Source: an uncultured Granulosicoccaceae bacterium (GTDB taxonomy: Bacteria; Pseudomonadota; Gammaproteobacteria; Granulosicoccales; Granulosicoccaceae). Taken from it: a stretch of DNA of 64,000 nucleotides. Location: positions 1-64,000 of the forward strand of contig CAKZSB010000010.1 in the NCBI GenBank assembly GCA_937920585.1. The letters run 5' to 3'. Below are positions 7,679 through 17,589 of the stretch, piece after piece. Both the position numbers and the translations under genes were made by a program. Numbering within the stretch: position 1 is the stretch's first letter; every line of letters begins with the position of its first letter. The notes under the pieces were generated by a model, which did no database searches, had not been told where the DNA came from, and worked only from the letters and a program-made list of their open reading frames with translations.

Positions 7679-8398
7679 TCAGATTAGAAACAGGCCGGAC
7701 ACAAGCCCGATCAGCCCGCCGAACACAGCTCCCCAAACCACCAGCCATCCCAGGTGCTGGCGAATCATGCGCTGGACAATTTCCTTGACCATTTGTGGAG
7801 TCAGTTCATCGAGGCGAGCCTGCACGAGCGCCGATATACGGGCGCTGAAGTCATCACTGGCGGTGACACTACCCAATTGCTTGCGCAAGTTTTCCTGAAA
7901 CGACGGCGCGCTGACCGTCTTGACAAGAAAATCACCCATTTTCTCCTTGAACGGAGCGCGCAGCGGATCCAGCGCCTTCTCGCCCCCCACCATGGCGAGC
8001 ATGCCCCCGAAAGAAGATGCCGTGATGACGGCAACCAGCTGATCGAACGCGTCGTCCATGTTCAGATTGCGGACCACAGGCTCGAGATCAATAGCCTTGC
8101 TATCGCCATCACCGCCAATAAAACGGGCGACGCTGTCAGGGCTGAAAAGATCACGCATCACCAGCGTATGAATCGCGCCCTTGAAATTATGGAATTGATT
8201 GGGGATCACACCAGACCCGTACAATCCAGGCACACGTTCGAACAGCATGTGCACAGCGAGCCAGTTGGTCAGCGCGCCGGACAAAGCAAACAATCCTACT
8301 GTGTACACCAGACGCCCGGTCTCACCGGGCAACATCAAACCAAGGCCGACCAGCGCCAGCGCAATTAGATTGGGAAAGACGTTCTTATCAAACAACAC
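7679..8398 (-). CDS. DUF445 family membrane protein
   Basis: Function unknown. The N-terminal segment ALTNWLAVHMLFERVPGLYGSGVIPN is typical of DUF445 proteins (quoted in part: ALTNWLAVHMLFERV). Hydrophobic stretches at about 8-24, 31-50 and the last 22 residues suggest an anchored protein with a largely soluble middle. GTG start at 8398 with GAGG upstream. It lies 35 bp after the DUF2058 gene and downstream of the metal-import operon on the same strand, but that proximity alone is weak evidence for a link. Confidence 0.75.
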   Translation of the reverse strand: MLFDKNVFPNLIALALVGLGLMLPGETGRLVYTVGLFALSGALTNWLAVHMLFERVPGLYGSGVIPNQFHNFKGAIHTLVMRDLFSPDSVARFIGGDGDSKAIDLEPVVRNLNMDDAFDQLVAVITASSFGGMLAMVGGEKALDPLRAPFKEKMGDFLVKTVSAPSFQENLRKQLGSVTASDDFSARISALVQARLDELTPQMVKEIVQRMIRQHLGWLVVWGAVFGGLIGLVSGLFLI

Positions 8399-8433
8399 GT
8401 GTTTCTCGCCTCGGGAATCGATACGGGAGCCAG

Positions 8434-8976
8434 CTACCAGAGCAAATCGTCTGGCACTTTGAAATCAGCATAGGGATCGTCGTCACCAGTTTCGTCAGTT
8501 TCATCGCGATCGTTCAGCACCACGACGCAGCTTGAGTCACGCAGGGCTATTTTTTCGGCAACTGCCCGGACGACGATTGCATATTTATCGCCACGCCTGA
8601 CCAGTGCGAGCAGCCCGTTGACCAGGTCTCGACGGTGCCGGGTGTCGACGTTAATCGTTTTGATCAAACCATCTTCAGTGAAACTAAATTCAATATCACC
8701 CTGCGATGTACGCAGATCGTTCATCTCGACCAATTGACGAACCTGGGCTGCGACGGCGCGCAATTCGGCCTCCTCGCGCTTGACTCTGTTCAACTCGCGA
8801 TCGTTGTCTCGTTTGGACTTCTCGGCATCGGCAGCAGCCGCGGCGATCTCGTCGTCGACCTGATTGCCGGTACGTTTGAGTTTTTCCTTCGAGTTCTTTG
8901 CTTTACGCGCTTTTACAGCCTGCTTTTTATTCGCAAGGCCGGCTTTGAGCAGCTGATCCTGAAGAGAATTTCCCAT
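8434..8976 (-). CDS. DUF2058 (YaiL-like) protein
   Basis: Resembles E. coli YaiL end to end: N-terminal LQDQLLKAGL, a Lys/Arg/Glu-rich helical first half, then the DUF2058 core QLVEMNDL.., DIEFSFTEDGLIKTI and the near-identical ending DDDPYADFKVPDDLLW. Annotated elsewhere as a nucleoprotein or polynucleotide-associated protein, but I know of no firm biochemical role. The start ATG is unambiguous. It lies 20 bp after the metal permease gene, so it may be read through from the importer operon. Confidence 0.85.
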   Translation of the reverse strand: MGNSLQDQLLKAGLANKKQAVKARKAKNSKEKLKRTGNQVDDEIAAAAADAEKSKRDNDRELNRVKREEAELRAVAAQVRQLVEMNDLRTSQGDIEFSFTEDGLIKTINVDTRHRRDLVNGLLALVRRGDKYAIVVRAVAEKIALRDSSCVVVLNDRDETDETGDDDPYADFKVPDDLLW

Positions 8977-8996
8977 AGTGTTACCAGATATTAGCG

Positions 8997-9854
8997 TCAG
9001 TTTTCGGTGGAGAGTGTTACCGGCGCCGACTCGCGGCGGCTGCCATCGCGCCGCATGGATACGGCAAGCGCCACGATAAACAACGCCATCAGCACGACGA
9101 CAATCGTTGGCGCCGGCGCACTGCCGATGAACAGACTCAGGGTTACTCCGCCCACCGCTGCCAATACCGCCGACACGATTGCCACGCTGAGCATGTCTTC
9201 AAAACGGTCGCATAGTAGATGGCCAATCGCACCTGGAGCAATCAACATGGCGATAACCAGAATCAGGCCGACTGCCTTTAAGCCCGCCACAATCGCCACT
9301 GACAATACCACCAGCAAGCCGTAGTGCAGAAATCTCACGTTCAAACCAATCGTCCTGGCGTGCAGCGGATCAAAGGCGCAAACCAGCAGATCGCGGCGAC
9401 AGACCAGCACCGCTGCGGTAATCGACAGCGCGACGATTGCCATCTGCCAGATGTCCGGCCACACGAGCCCGAGGATATCGCCGAACAAAATATGATCCAG
9501 ATGCAAATCCGTTTCTATCAACGAAAACAGGACGATGCCAAGCCCAAACATGCCGGAGAATATCACGCCCATTACCGTGTCTCTCTTGACACGACAATTC
9601 TCGGCGATGTAACCGGTGGCAAGGGCGCAAACCATGCCGGCGACAAACGCTCCGAATACGATTGGCAGCCCGGCGATATAGGCCAGTACAACCCCCGGCA
9701 AAACCGCGTGAGACACCGCGTCACCCATCAATGCCCAGCCCCGCAACACGAGAAAGCAGGACAGAATTGCCGTCGGTATAGCCAGCAAAATCGCTGCAGC
9801 AATCGCCTGCTGGACAAAATCGATTGCAAAAAGGCCGAGCCAGCTTTCAGACAT
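8997..9854 (-). CDS. Mn/Fe ABC importer permease, second subunit (SitD/TroD-like)
   Basis: Inner-membrane permease of the ABC-3 family with about eight hydrophobic segments. The conserved region ALMGDAVSHAVLPGVVLAY, where the ATPase docks, is intact, as is the later FDPLHARTIGL. I chose ATG at 9854 (285 residues): it overlaps the stop of the other permease by 8 bp and fits family length, while the longer frame adds about 64 residues of implausible sequence. Last gene of the four-gene importer. Two different permeases occur in Sit and Tro systems and suggest a heterodimeric channel. Confidence 0.88.
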   Translation of the reverse strand: MSESWLGLFAIDFVQQAIAAAILLAIPTAILSCFLVLRGWALMGDAVSHAVLPGVVLAYIAGLPIVFGAFVAGMVCALATGYIAENCRVKRDTVMGVIFSGMFGLGIVLFSLIETDLHLDHILFGDILGLVWPDIWQMAIVALSITAAVLVCRRDLLVCAFDPLHARTIGLNVRFLHYGLLVVLSVAIVAGLKAVGLILVIAMLIAPGAIGHLLCDRFEDMLSVAIVSAVLAAVGGVTLSLFIGSAPAPTIVVVLMALFIVALAVSMRRDGSRRESAPVTLSTEN

Positions 9855-10728
9855 TGCCGGCGCTCTGAGTTGTAAGGTCTTCAGCGCGAAGCAGTTGCCG
9901 GCGGCGGGCGCGGCGCATACCGTGCACCGGCGCGAAATAGAACACCAGCAAAAACAATACGAGTTGCAGGGTGATAATAAGCCCGCCGGTAGCGCCATCA
10001 ACAAAATAGCTGAGATAGCAGCCAATGGCAGAAGTTGCAGCTCCAATGCCCACGCTCAACATCAACAGGCGAGGAAATCTGTCCGCCAGCAGATAGGCTG
10101 TGGCGCCGGGCGTGACCACCATCGCAATGACCAGAAATGCGCCGACGGTTTGCAGCGCGGCCACTGTGCAGGCACTCAACAAGGTGAAAAAGATAGCTTG
10201 CAACCAGGTTGGCCGCAGGCCAATCGAGCGCGCGTGTACCTCGTCGAAAAAAACCACCATCAGATCTTTCCAGATCACCAGCAGCACGGTAAGCGAGACG
10301 ATTGCGATAATCGCCAGTTGCAGCGTATCGGCGGGATCAATCGCCAGTACATTGCCGAAAATGATGGTCTCGATGCTGATCGATGCCGGCGACAGCGACA
10401 CCATGAAAAGGCCAAAACCAAAAAAGCCGCTGAAGATCAGGCCGATCACGACGTCTTCTTTCAATCGGGTGCGCTGACTTATCAGCAACATTGCCAGCGC
10501 GGCCAGCCCGCCTGACAAGAACGCCCCGACCGAAAACGGCAGACCGAGCATATAGGCGCCGGCTACCCCGGGTACTACAGAATGCGAAAGCGCATCGCCG
10601 ATCAGAGACCAGCCCTTGAGCATCAGATAGGCAGACAAAAATGCACACACGGCTCCAACCAGCGTTGTCACCCAGATGGCATTCACCATGTAGGCGTAGC
10701 CAAAGGGTTCGAGCAGGCTATCGATCAT
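9847..10728 (-). CDS. Mn/Fe ABC importer permease, first subunit (SitC/TroC-like)
   Basis: ABC-3 family permease. Signature [20 protein letters not shown] near the N-terminus and [12 protein letters not shown] in the middle; about eight transmembrane helices. The start is probably ATG at 10728, which overlaps the ATPase stop by 11 bp; a TTG at 10758 would add ten residues. It pairs with the second permease downstream. Substrate class (Mn or Fe) is taken from the binding protein in the same operon. Confidence 0.88.
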   Translation of the reverse strand: MIDSLLEPFGYAYMVNAIWVTTLVGAVCAFLSAYLMLKGWSLIGDALSHSVVPGVAGAYMLGLPFSVGAFLSGGLAALAMLLISQRTRLKEDVVIGLIFSGFFGFGLFMVSLSPASISIETIIFGNVLAIDPADTLQLAIIAIVSLTVLLVIWKDLMVVFFDEVHARSIGLRPTWLQAIFFTLLSACTVAALQTVGAFLVIAMVVTPGATAYLLADRFPRLLMLSVGIGAATSAIGCYLSYFVDGATGGLIITLQLVLFLLVFYFAPVHGMRRARRRQLLRAEDLTTQSAGNV

Positions 10729-11590
10729 GCCGTCGTTCGGCTTCGCCGTAGAGAACAAACGGGCGCTCGTCGTCAGTGATCACGGTCACTTCGCGTGCGT
10801 CGTCATCGTTGTGCAAATCCGCGCCACTGAGAATGTGAAAACGCAGAACACCGCCAAACGCGGCCTCGAGATTGGAGCGGGTGAAAACCCGTTCGGTGGG
10901 ACCGGCTGCCAGCACGGTTCTGTTGATCAACACCACCTGATCGCAGAACGCAGGCACGCTGCCGAGGTTGTGAGTAGACACCAGCATTACCCGACCTTCA
11001 TCGCGCAGCTTGCGCATTAACTCGATGATGGCCTCTTCGGTTTTGACGTCAACTCCGGTGAAGGGTTCGTCGAGCAGGATGACCTGGCCTTCCTGTGCGA
11101 GTGCGCGGGCTAGAAACACCCGCTTTTTCTGACCACCCGACAACTGACCTATCTGACGCTCGCGGTAATCGATCATCCCGACCCGCTCGAGTGCCAGATC
11201 GACGCTCTCCCGATCCCGCTTGGACGGGCGGCGCAAAAAACCCATATGACCATAGCGCCCCATCATCACGACATCATCAACAAGGACTGGAAAGTCCCAG
11301 TCGACTTCTTCACTCTGCGGAACGTAGGCGACGGCATTGCGCCTGGCACCTCGCCCGGCCGGCGCACCAAGTATCTCGACCTGCCCTGCCGCCAATGGCA
11401 CGAAACCCATCAGGGCTTTGAAAAGTGTGGATTTACCCGATCCGTTGACGCCCACCAGCGCGCATATCGAACCGGTGGGAATGGAAAATGACGCATCGAC
11501 GAGCGCGGTAAAACCATTCGGGTAACGCACCGATATACCCTCGGCAACTACCCCCGGCGAATCCGTTCGCTGTACCGGATCGCCTGTCAC
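10718..11590 (-). CDS. Mn/Fe ABC importer ATP-binding protein
   Basis: Energises the metal importer at the cytoplasmic face. Walker [13 protein letters not shown] signature LSGGQKKRV, Walker B VILLDEP and the switch His in STHNLG are intact. The protein ends with about 35 extra residues past the usual ATPase core. The GTG start shares GTGA with the stop of the binding-protein gene, giving tight coupling in the order binding protein, ATPase, permease, permease. Confidence 0.92.
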   Translation of the reverse strand: MTGDPVQRTDSPGVVAEGISVRYPNGFTALVDASFSIPTGSICALVGVNGSGKSTLFKALMGFVPLAAGQVEILGAPAGRGARRNAVAYVPQSEEVDWDFPVLVDDVVMMGRYGHMGFLRRPSKRDRESVDLALERVGMIDYRERQIGQLSGGQKKRVFLARALAQEGQVILLDEPFTGVDVKTEEAIIELMRKLRDEGRVMLVSTHNLGSVPAFCDQVVLINRTVLAAGPTERVFTRSNLEAAFGGVLRFHILSGADLHNDDDAREVTVITDDERPFVLYGEAERRHDR

Positions 11591-12492
11591 TGGCTCAAGC
11601 CTTCGACAATCGTCTCTATCGTTACGCGCAGCAGATCGATATAGGTTGGCACCGGGCCATCGGGCTTGCTCAACGAATCGACAAACAGCACACCGCCGTA
11701 ACGGGCGCCGGTTTCACGCGCGATTTGGCGAGCCGGTTTGTCCGATACCGTGCTTTCGCTGAAAATAACTGGTATCCCGTGCTCGCGAACTGCATCGATG
11801 ACTTTTCTCACCTGCAGCGGGGTGCCCTGGGAATCTGCGTTGATCGGCCAGAGGTAAAGCTCGCGCAGTTTCAGATCGCGAGCCAGATAGCTAAAAGCCC
11901 CCTCACTGGTCACCAGCCAGCGATGGGCGTCGGGAATGGTGGCCAAACGCTCGCGCAGAGGGGTTAAAGCGGCCTCTATGCGCTGCAGATAGTCGGCCGC
12001 ATTGGCAGCGTAGCTGTCGGCGTTGGCCGGGTCGAGTTCGGTCAGCGCGACGCGTATGTTTTCAACGTAGATGCCGATGCCATCGGGTGACATCCAGGCG
12101 TGCGGGTTGGGTTTGCCGCTGTAGGCGCCTTCGCCGATTCCAATCGGCTCGATGCCCTCTGACACGACAACAGCCGGCACGTGATCGAGCCGCTGCAGAA
12201 ATTTTTCGAACCAGCGCTCCAGATTCAATCCGTTCCAAAGCACAAGATCTGCGCCGCGAGCGCGCAGCAAATCGCGCGGAGTGGGCTGATAACCGTGGAT
12301 TTCCGCGCCTGGCCGGGTAACGGAGACGACCTCGGCGTTGTCACCCGCCACATTGCGAGCGATATCGGCGATAACCGTGAAAGTCGTTAGCACGCGCGGT
12401 TTGGCCAAAGCTGCCGACGCGCTCGCCAGACACAACAAAGCCGCCAGCGCCGCAAACAGCGGTATCACTCGCAACACGGCGACACTTCGCAC
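11587..12492 (-). CDS. Mn/Fe ABC importer periplasmic binding protein (SitA/MntC/TroA-like)
   Basis: Captures divalent metal in the periplasm. The signal peptide (about 1-29) ends ALAKP. Candidate ligands follow the Mn/Fe type: His in EIHGYQPTP, His in NPHAWMSP, Glu in TSEGAFSYL, Asp in FVDSLS. Zinc-binding relatives have a third His in place of the Glu and usually a His-rich loop, both absent here. I chose GTG at 12492 because AGGAG sits 5-6 bases before it; a GTG five codons earlier has no such site. First gene of the importer operon, divergent from mntR. Confidence 0.88.
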   Translation of the reverse strand: MRSVAVLRVIPLFAALAALLCLASASAALAKPRVLTTFTVIADIARNVAGDNAEVVSVTRPGAEIHGYQPTPRDLLRARGADLVLWNGLNLERWFEKFLQRLDHVPAVVVSEGIEPIGIGEGAYSGKPNPHAWMSPDGIGIYVENIRVALTELDPANADSYAANAADYLQRIEAALTPLRERLATIPDAHRWLVTSEGAFSYLARDLKLRELYLWPINADSQGTPLQVRKVIDAVREHGIPVIFSESTVSDKPARQIARETGARYGGVLFVDSLSKPDGPVPTYIDLLRVTIETIVEGLSQ

Positions 12493-12521
12493 GAAAGCTC
12501 CTGACACTTTGTCTCCACTAA

Positions 12522-12547
12522 AACTTAGCCAAGACTTATTTTATACA
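12522..12547. promoter_or_regulatory. Candidate MntR operator and -10 box between importer operon and mntR
   Basis: AACTTAGCCAAGACTTATTT (12522-12541) resembles the E. coli MntR box, whose left half reads AACATAGC; the right half matches less well. TATACA (12542-12547) overlaps its end and is suitably placed as a -10 element for mntR, about 22 bp before its ATG. Mn-dependent control of both directions is plausible but only inferred. Confidence 0.4.
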
Positions 12548-12569
12548 TACTGGCGAATATTTCAAGCGT

Positions 12570-13052
12570 ATGCCATACTTCTCTCGATTCAGTATCGGAG
12601 TCAGGACTATTTCAATCGGCAACACGCTGCCCAGCGCAGATGAGCAGGCTGCGCTGTTCAGCCACGTGCGCGAAGCGCACAAATATGAGGCGATCGAGGA
12701 CTACGTCGAGCTGATCGATGATCTTATCAACGCTACAGGCGAGGCAAGGCTTGTGGATATCGCCAATCGAATGGGCATTACCCAGCCTACCGCCAGCAAG
12801 ACAATCGCCCGATTGCAGCGCGAAGGCTATGTAACTTCCGAGCCCTATCGATCCATCTTCCTGACCGACAAAGGCAAAAAGACCGCCGAAAGCAGCCGCG
12901 AGCGACACGAAATTGTCTATCGTTTTTTAATGGCGCTGGGCGTTCAGGAGGAGAATGCGAGACGCGATTCCGAGGGAATGGAACACCATGTGTCAGATGA
13001 AACACTGGCGGTGTTTGAGCGCTTTACAGCGACTCAAAGCAGCAAACAATAA
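12570..13052 (+). CDS. mntR: Manganese-responsive regulator MntR (DtxR family)
   Basis: Represses manganese uptake when Mn is bound. It resembles E. coli MntR closely: REAHKYEAIEDYVELI, the winged helix with recognition segment ITQPTASKTIARLQREG, FLTDKGKK, SRERHEIVYRFL and the metal-site ending GMEHHVSDETL. His and Glu ligands in ERHE and GMEHH are kept. At 160 residues it matches the E. coli form (155). The ATG at 12570 has a poor ribosome site but is the only suitable start. Divergent from the importer, the usual arrangement for a local regulator. Confidence 0.9.
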   Translation: MPYFSRFSIGVRTISIGNTLPSADEQAALFSHVREAHKYEAIEDYVELIDDLINATGEARLVDIANRMGITQPTASKTIARLQREGYVTSEPYRSIFLTDKGKKTAESSRERHEIVYRFLMALGVQEENARRDSEGMEHHVSDETLAVFERFTATQSSKQ

Positions 13053-13104
13053 CTCGATAACCTGCCCGCAGCCACTTGCCACGGGCCTGAAAACAAATAC
13101 TGCT

Positions 13105-16008
13105 TTATATTGCGTGTTGCTCGAAGTCCAGCCCGGCCAGTCTCTCACGCCCGCCTACAACCGCAAGATTCTCGTGTTCCTCGCGCAAGTATTCTGCAGC
13201 GACACGCTTTAAATCATCCAGTTTCACATCAAGCACGCGTTGGCGAAAGTTGCGCTGATAGTCAGCCCCGCGTCCGTAGCGCTCGGCAAAATAGTTACCG
13301 ATCGCCTCACCGGCTGGCGAACCCGGTTTATCTATCCGGCTGATGACACTCAGAATCGCCTCTTCGAGTAGTCGCTCCTCGTGCGTTTCGTTCGCGAGCC
13401 AGTTGAGCGAAGATCTGAAATCGTCGAAGGTCTCCTCGATCCTGGGATCACGATAGGAGTAAAACCGAAACGCCTGGCTGTCGCTGTCGTAGCTTGCACC
13501 ACCACCGTAGGCGCCGCCCTTCTCACGCACCGCGCTGTGCAAAAATCCATTCCCGAGATATTCGCCAAGCACCATAAACGCCGCAGAATCGGCATGTCCT
13601 GACGGCACAGCCGGATAGGCTATAGAACAGTAGTTGACCTGGGCATTCACTGACCACGCAACGCGCGCACGGCCAGCCTGCCAGGCTGGTGCGAAGACGC
13701 CGCTGGTATCGAACTGGGCGAAGTCCCTGGCGCTGGTGGCTGCATCGATTTCGGCCTGCATATCGGCCTCGCTGACAACCAGCCATTCGCGCCGGGCGGC
13801 ACTGACACACTCGTGCAGTGCCACGAGCTTGTCACACAGCGCCGCAGCTGCTGCGCTGTCCTGACGAATGGAATCATCGAGTGCCTTCAGTCGGGTTACC
13901 GCCGCCAGACCACCCCAGTGATCCGATAGTGCAGCCGAAGCACTAAGCCCCGCACTAGCGGCCATCATTGCGAGCGCGTGACCACGGCCGGCGATAGAAC
14001 TCTCGCGTCGGACGCGCGCCTGTGCTATCAGGTCAGCAATCCGGTCCTGCTCACGCAAATTCGCCGAGTTGAGAGTTTCGTCGATGAGCCGCGACATATG
14101 CTCACCGTTTCGATTCAGGGCCTTGGCACTGATCACGAGCGATGAATGCAATTGATTGCTATCACCCAGCACGCTGCGGGTGCTGATTCGAGCGCCAATA
14201 CCACCCAATACTGCAGCCTGCTCGGCCTGGGTTTCAATATAGCTTCGCCCCGCACTACCCACCTCTGCCAGGCACATGGTGTACAGCGGCAATAAATCGC
14301 TGAGCTCCTGCTCAATCGCCGGCAGATCCATCACCAGCTGCTGATAGACCATCCCGTTGGTGCCCGCAGCATAATGTACGGCCGGTAAATTACCGATCTG
14401 TCCGGCGGTGCCCTGCGGCATTCTAAGCTCGGCCGGCACATCATCGAGCGTGACGCGAGGCAACAGTTCGGCATCGTCAACTGCCGACTGCCTGGCTTCG
14501 AGGTCCTCGGCAAGCTTCGCAATTTGCGCTCGCTTTGCATCAGTCAGCTCCGCGGTCATGCGGGCCAGTCTTTGCTTTTCATCGGCCTCCTCGCTGGCGG
14601 CCAGTTTGGCGTCCGGGGTCATCACTAGGCGAATTCGATGTTGGTTGTCGAGCAACTGGGTGCGAATCAGGCGCGGAATGAACTGCGGATCTTCCGCATC
14701 GGCGCGCAGCTCTTCCAGCAACTGATCGATATCCAGCGCAGCCACGGGATCGCCTCCATGCAATGCAGGTGTCAGTGCGCGCATGGCCAGTTGCAATCCG
14801 TACGGAAAGCCATCGCCAGTGACTTCTCGCTGTGACAATTCGAGCTGATGCAACACGGCCATCACGGCAGATTCCGGCACGCCATCACGAGCGATATCTT
14901 CCAGTATCCCCAGAATCAAGGCCTCTACCTCATCTGCCCGCTCCGGATCGGTCCCTTCGAGCCCGGCGGCAAAAGTCATTTCGCGGGTATCGTCATCGCT
15001 GCCGCACAGTGGCGACGGCGCGGTACCGAGATCCGTGGTCTCTAGCGCTCGACGCAGTGGCGAGCTGCTGTTGTCGAGCAGCACGTCTGACAAAACCCGC
15101 GCCTCCATGCATTTGCGCATATCGGAGTTGCGATCCAGCAGCCAGCCGAGCACGACGTGCGTCTTGCCGGCCGAATCTTCGTCGTCCAGCGGATAGCTTC
15201 CCTGCATCGATTGCGGCTCGCTGTAGCGACGTTCGTCCGGGATCGCAAATCCGGATACATCGAGCTGTTCGAACTCAGCCAGCGCGCGCTCTTCAAAGCG
15301 CGCCTGCAACTCTGCAGCCGGCAGATCGCCGTAGGTAAACAACACCGCATTCGACGGGTGGTAGTGCAAGGCGTGAAAATCACGCAATTGCTGCCAGGTC
15401 AGATCCGGTATGTTGGCCGGATCGCCACCACTGTCGTGGTGATAGGTAACGCTCGGGAACAAGGCACTGGAAAACTGCTTCATCAACCGGGCGTTGGGCG
15501 AACTGTAAGCGCCCTTCATCTCATTGAATACAACGCCCTTGAAAACCAGATCAGATTGACTGTTGCCGGTTTCCGCGAAATCGAGTCGATGCCCTTCCTG
15601 GCAAAAATCCAGCTCGTTGAGCTGCGGAAAAAATGCGGCGTCCAGATAGACATCGAGCAGATTGAAATAATCTTTGCGATTGCGACTGGCAAACGGATAG
15701 GCAGTCCAGTCGCTGGCCGTGAACGCGTTCATGAAGGTGTTCAGTGAGCGCCGAAGCATCATGAAAAACGGGTCGCGCACCGGGAAGCGCTTGCTGCCGC
15801 ACAAAGCCGTGTGTTCGAGAATGTGCGCAACGCCGGTTGAATCCTGTGGGACGGTTAAAAACGCAACCAGAAAGGCATTTTGATCATCGTCCGCTGCCAG
15901 ATGAATATGGCGTGCGCCCGTTTTGAGGTGGCGGTACTCCTGATACTCAAGGTTCAGGGATGCGATGGGATACCGACGGGTTTCCTCAAACACCACAGAT
16001 TGTTGCAT
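13105..16008 (-). CDS. M16C zinc metallopeptidase, presequence-protease-like
   Basis: Large insulinase-family peptidase of the PreP/Cym1 type. The inverted zinc motif HILEH lies at residues 62-66, followed by ALCGSKRFPVRDPFF and NTFMNAFTASDWTAYPF, all typical of PreP. The 967-residue length fits the two-half chamber enzyme. No signal peptide is seen, so it is probably cytoplasmic and degrades short peptides. I chose ATG at 16008, preceded by GGAGAG; the longer TTG frame has no such site. A 262-bp gap upstream separates it from pilZ. Confidence 0.92.
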   Translation of the reverse strand: MQQSVVFEETRRYPIASLNLEYQEYRHLKTGARHIHLAADDDQNAFLVAFLTVPQDSTGVAHILEHTALCGSKRFPVRDPFFMMLRRSLNTFMNAFTASDWTAYPFASRNRKDYFNLLDVYLDAAFFPQLNELDFCQEGHRLDFAETGNSQSDLVFKGVVFNEMKGAYSSPNARLMKQFSSALFPSVTYHHDSGGDPANIPDLTWQQLRDFHALHYHPSNAVLFTYGDLPAAELQARFEERALAEFEQLDVSGFAIPDERRYSEPQSMQGSYPLDDEDSAGKTHVVLGWLLDRNSDMRKCMEARVLSDVLLDNSSSPLRRALETTDLGTAPSPLCGSDDDTREMTFAAGLEGTDPERADEVEALILGILEDIARDGVPESAVMAVLHQLELSQREVTGDGFPYGLQLAMRALTPALHGGDPVAALDIDQLLEELRADAEDPQFIPRLIRTQLLDNQHRIRLVMTPDAKLAASEEADEKQRLARMTAELTDAKRAQIAKLAEDLEARQSAVDDAELLPRVTLDDVPAELRMPQGTAGQIGNLPAVHYAAGTNGMVYQQLVMDLPAIEQELSDLLPLYTMCLAEVGSAGRSYIETQAEQAAVLGGIGARISTRSVLGDSNQLHSSLVISAKALNRNGEHMSRLIDETLNSANLREQDRIADLIAQARVRRESSIAGRGHALAMMAASAGLSASAALSDHWGGLAAVTRLKALDDSIRQDSAAAAALCDKLVALHECVSAARREWLVVSEADMQAEIDAATSARDFAQFDTSGVFAPAWQAGRARVAWSVNAQVNYCSIAYPAVPSGHADSAAFMVLGEYLGNGFLHSAVREKGGAYGGGASYDSDSQAFRFYSYRDPRIEETFDDFRSSLNWLANETHEERLLEEAILSVISRIDKPGSPAGEAIGNYFAERYGRGADYQRNFRQRVLDVKLDDLKRVAAEYLREEHENLAVVGGRERLAGLDFEQHAI

Positions 16009-16157
16009 GTTCTCTCCACTAGGACGCAATTTGCGCAGACTCGACCGCAGTTATGGGGCCAAATCCCCGCGCTCACAATACTACAGCGTTTTACGCGCCA
16101 GACTGCGCAGCACCAGTTACCGCAGCGTCAGTTAGTCGCAGACAAGAGAACACAGCC

Positions 16158-16174
16158 CGCGGCATTGCGCCGCG
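16158..16174 (-). terminator. GC hairpin after pilZ
   Basis: CGCGGC and GCCGCG pair around five bases, downstream of the minus-strand tmk-holB-pilZ genes and 150 bp before the M16 gene. On the minus strand it is followed by a T-containing but not continuous tract. Plausible end of that operon. Confidence 0.35.
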
Positions 16175-16270
16175 AGGGTATAAAGGATTGCAGCTTGCGC
16201 AGTCCCGAGAGCACAGCACCCAGTGCAAATGTTACAACACCAGAGCCAGCAAACTGCTGGCACCGGTTTC

Positions 16271-16609
16271 TTACATTGTGTTGGTAGCGCGGCCGGAGTT
16301 CATCAGACCACCGAGGTGATCTTCAACCACCTTTTTGGCACCGGCTGCACTGTCACCCTGAAACTGCACACCAATTCCGGCGGTCTCGTTACTGCCTGCC
16401 GCTGTAATCCAGATGACCTTGCCCTGCACTGGTAATCGTTCGGTGTCGTCCATCAGTCCGAACAACAGAAAAACCGAATCTCCGAGCGTGTAGTTCTGAG
16501 TGGTGGGTACGAACACCCCGCCGCCCTCGACAAACGACATGTACGCGGCTTGCAGCGCACCGCGATCGGTAATGGTCAATGACACGATAGCCTTGCGATC
16601 GGTGGTCAT
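16271..16609 (-). CDS. PilZ domain protein
   Basis: Short 112-residue protein of the type found after holB in Pseudomonas and relatives, where PilZ is needed for type IV pilus assembly. The beta-barrel core shows YMSFVEGGGVFVPT, the LGDSVFLLFGL stretch, LPVQGKVIWI and GIGVQF. The N-terminal RxxxR and D/NxSxxG c-di-GMP motifs are not evident, as in founding PilZ proteins that do not bind the nucleotide. The ATG overlaps the holB stop by 4 bp (ATGA). Confidence 0.88.
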   Translation of the reverse strand: MTTDRKAIVSLTITDRGALQAAYMSFVEGGGVFVPTTQNYTLGDSVFLLFGLMDDTERLPVQGKVIWITAAGSNETAGIGVQFQGDSAAGAKKVVEDHLGGLMNSGRATNTM

Positions 16610-17589
16610 GGTGAAGTCTCCGCACGTATTCTGGCTCTGATAATTTTGATATCGGCCAGCACGCCCTCAATTACAGCCTGGGTCTTGAGACTTGCGTTAT
16701 CGAGCTTCATGCTATGCGCCAAAATGCGGCTCACCTCTCCAAAATAACGTCGTCGGGCCCGATTGACCGGCGCACCCGGCGTGCATTCAGCCCCTCTGGC
16801 AATCTCGATCAGCCAGAGCGAGAACAAACTGAGACATTCGCGCGTGGCGAGCATCTTTGCCGAGGCCTCTGCCATCGGCACCACTTCGACTCGACCGAGC
16901 AGAAATTCTCGCCATTGACGCTGTAAATTTTCGATATTGCCGACTGAGTCGTCAGCCGCCAAAACCCGAGCGGCCAGTGGCGCACCGTGCGCACAGGCCA
17001 GCAATGTCTCTGCGTTTTCTATGCCGGCCGTCTCCAGCCACGCAACGCTTTCGGCTCGCGGTGGCAGTGGCATGAGCACCCGCTGACAGCGGCTTCGAAC
17101 TGTAATCGGCAAAGCCGCCTCGCGATCAGCAACCAGAAGCAATACACAGCCTGGCGGTGGCTCTTCGAGCGTCTTCAGCAAACCGTTGGCAGCTGCCGGC
17201 GACATTGAATTAGCGCGATGAACAATCGCCACCCGACGCTGGTCAAAGGTGGCGGTCAGTGCCAGTTTGGTGGTCAGCGATCTGACCTGATCAACGCTGA
17301 TCGTCGTCGCCTTGTCGATCCAGCTCAGCTCGATGAAATCCGGATGAGTGCCGGCTGTGACGAGCTTGCAACGCGCACATTCACCACAAGCGGTTGCAGA
17401 CTGCGCGAATCGCTCACACAACAAAGCGTGCGCAAATGCGCGGGCAAAACCGGTTTTACCGGTGCCGGCCGGACCGCTGATCAGGTAAGCATGATGCAAC
17501 CGGCCGGTCGTGGCGCTATCGGTAAGCAAACGCCATTGCGCGTTTTGCCAGGGATAAGGGCCAGCAGCGCCGGGCTCTTCGCTCAGCAT
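16606..17589 (-). CDS. holB: DNA polymerase III delta' subunit
   Basis: Clamp-loader subunit for replication. AAA+ fold with GPAGTGKT at 39-46, zinc-binding Cys58/68/71/74 (CGECARC) and the SRC-type motif VRSRCQR. Length (327) matches E. coli delta' (334). The start overlaps the tmk stop by 7 bp; the stop overlaps the pilZ start. Order mltG-tmk-holB-pilZ is that of Pseudomonas-like gammaproteobacteria. Confidence 0.95.
   Translation of the reverse strand: MLSEEPGAAGPYPWQNAQWRLLTDSATTGRLHHAYLISGPAGTGKTGFARAFAHALLCERFAQSATACGECARCKLVTAGTHPDFIELSWIDKATTISVDQVRSLTTKLALTATFDQRRVAIVHRANSMSPAAANGLLKTLEEPPPGCVLLLVADREAALPITVRSRCQRVLMPLPPRAESVAWLETAGIENAETLLACAHGAPLAARVLAADDSVGNIENLQRQWREFLLGRVEVVPMAEASAKMLATRECLSLFSLWLIEIARGAECTPGAPVNRARRRYFGEVSRILAHSMKLDNASLKTQAVIEGVLADIKIIRARIRAETSP

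Noticed and set aside
9855-10046. N-terminal extension of the second metal permease
   Set aside because: The extra residues are Cys-rich and unlike the family; they are the upstream permease gene read in another frame.
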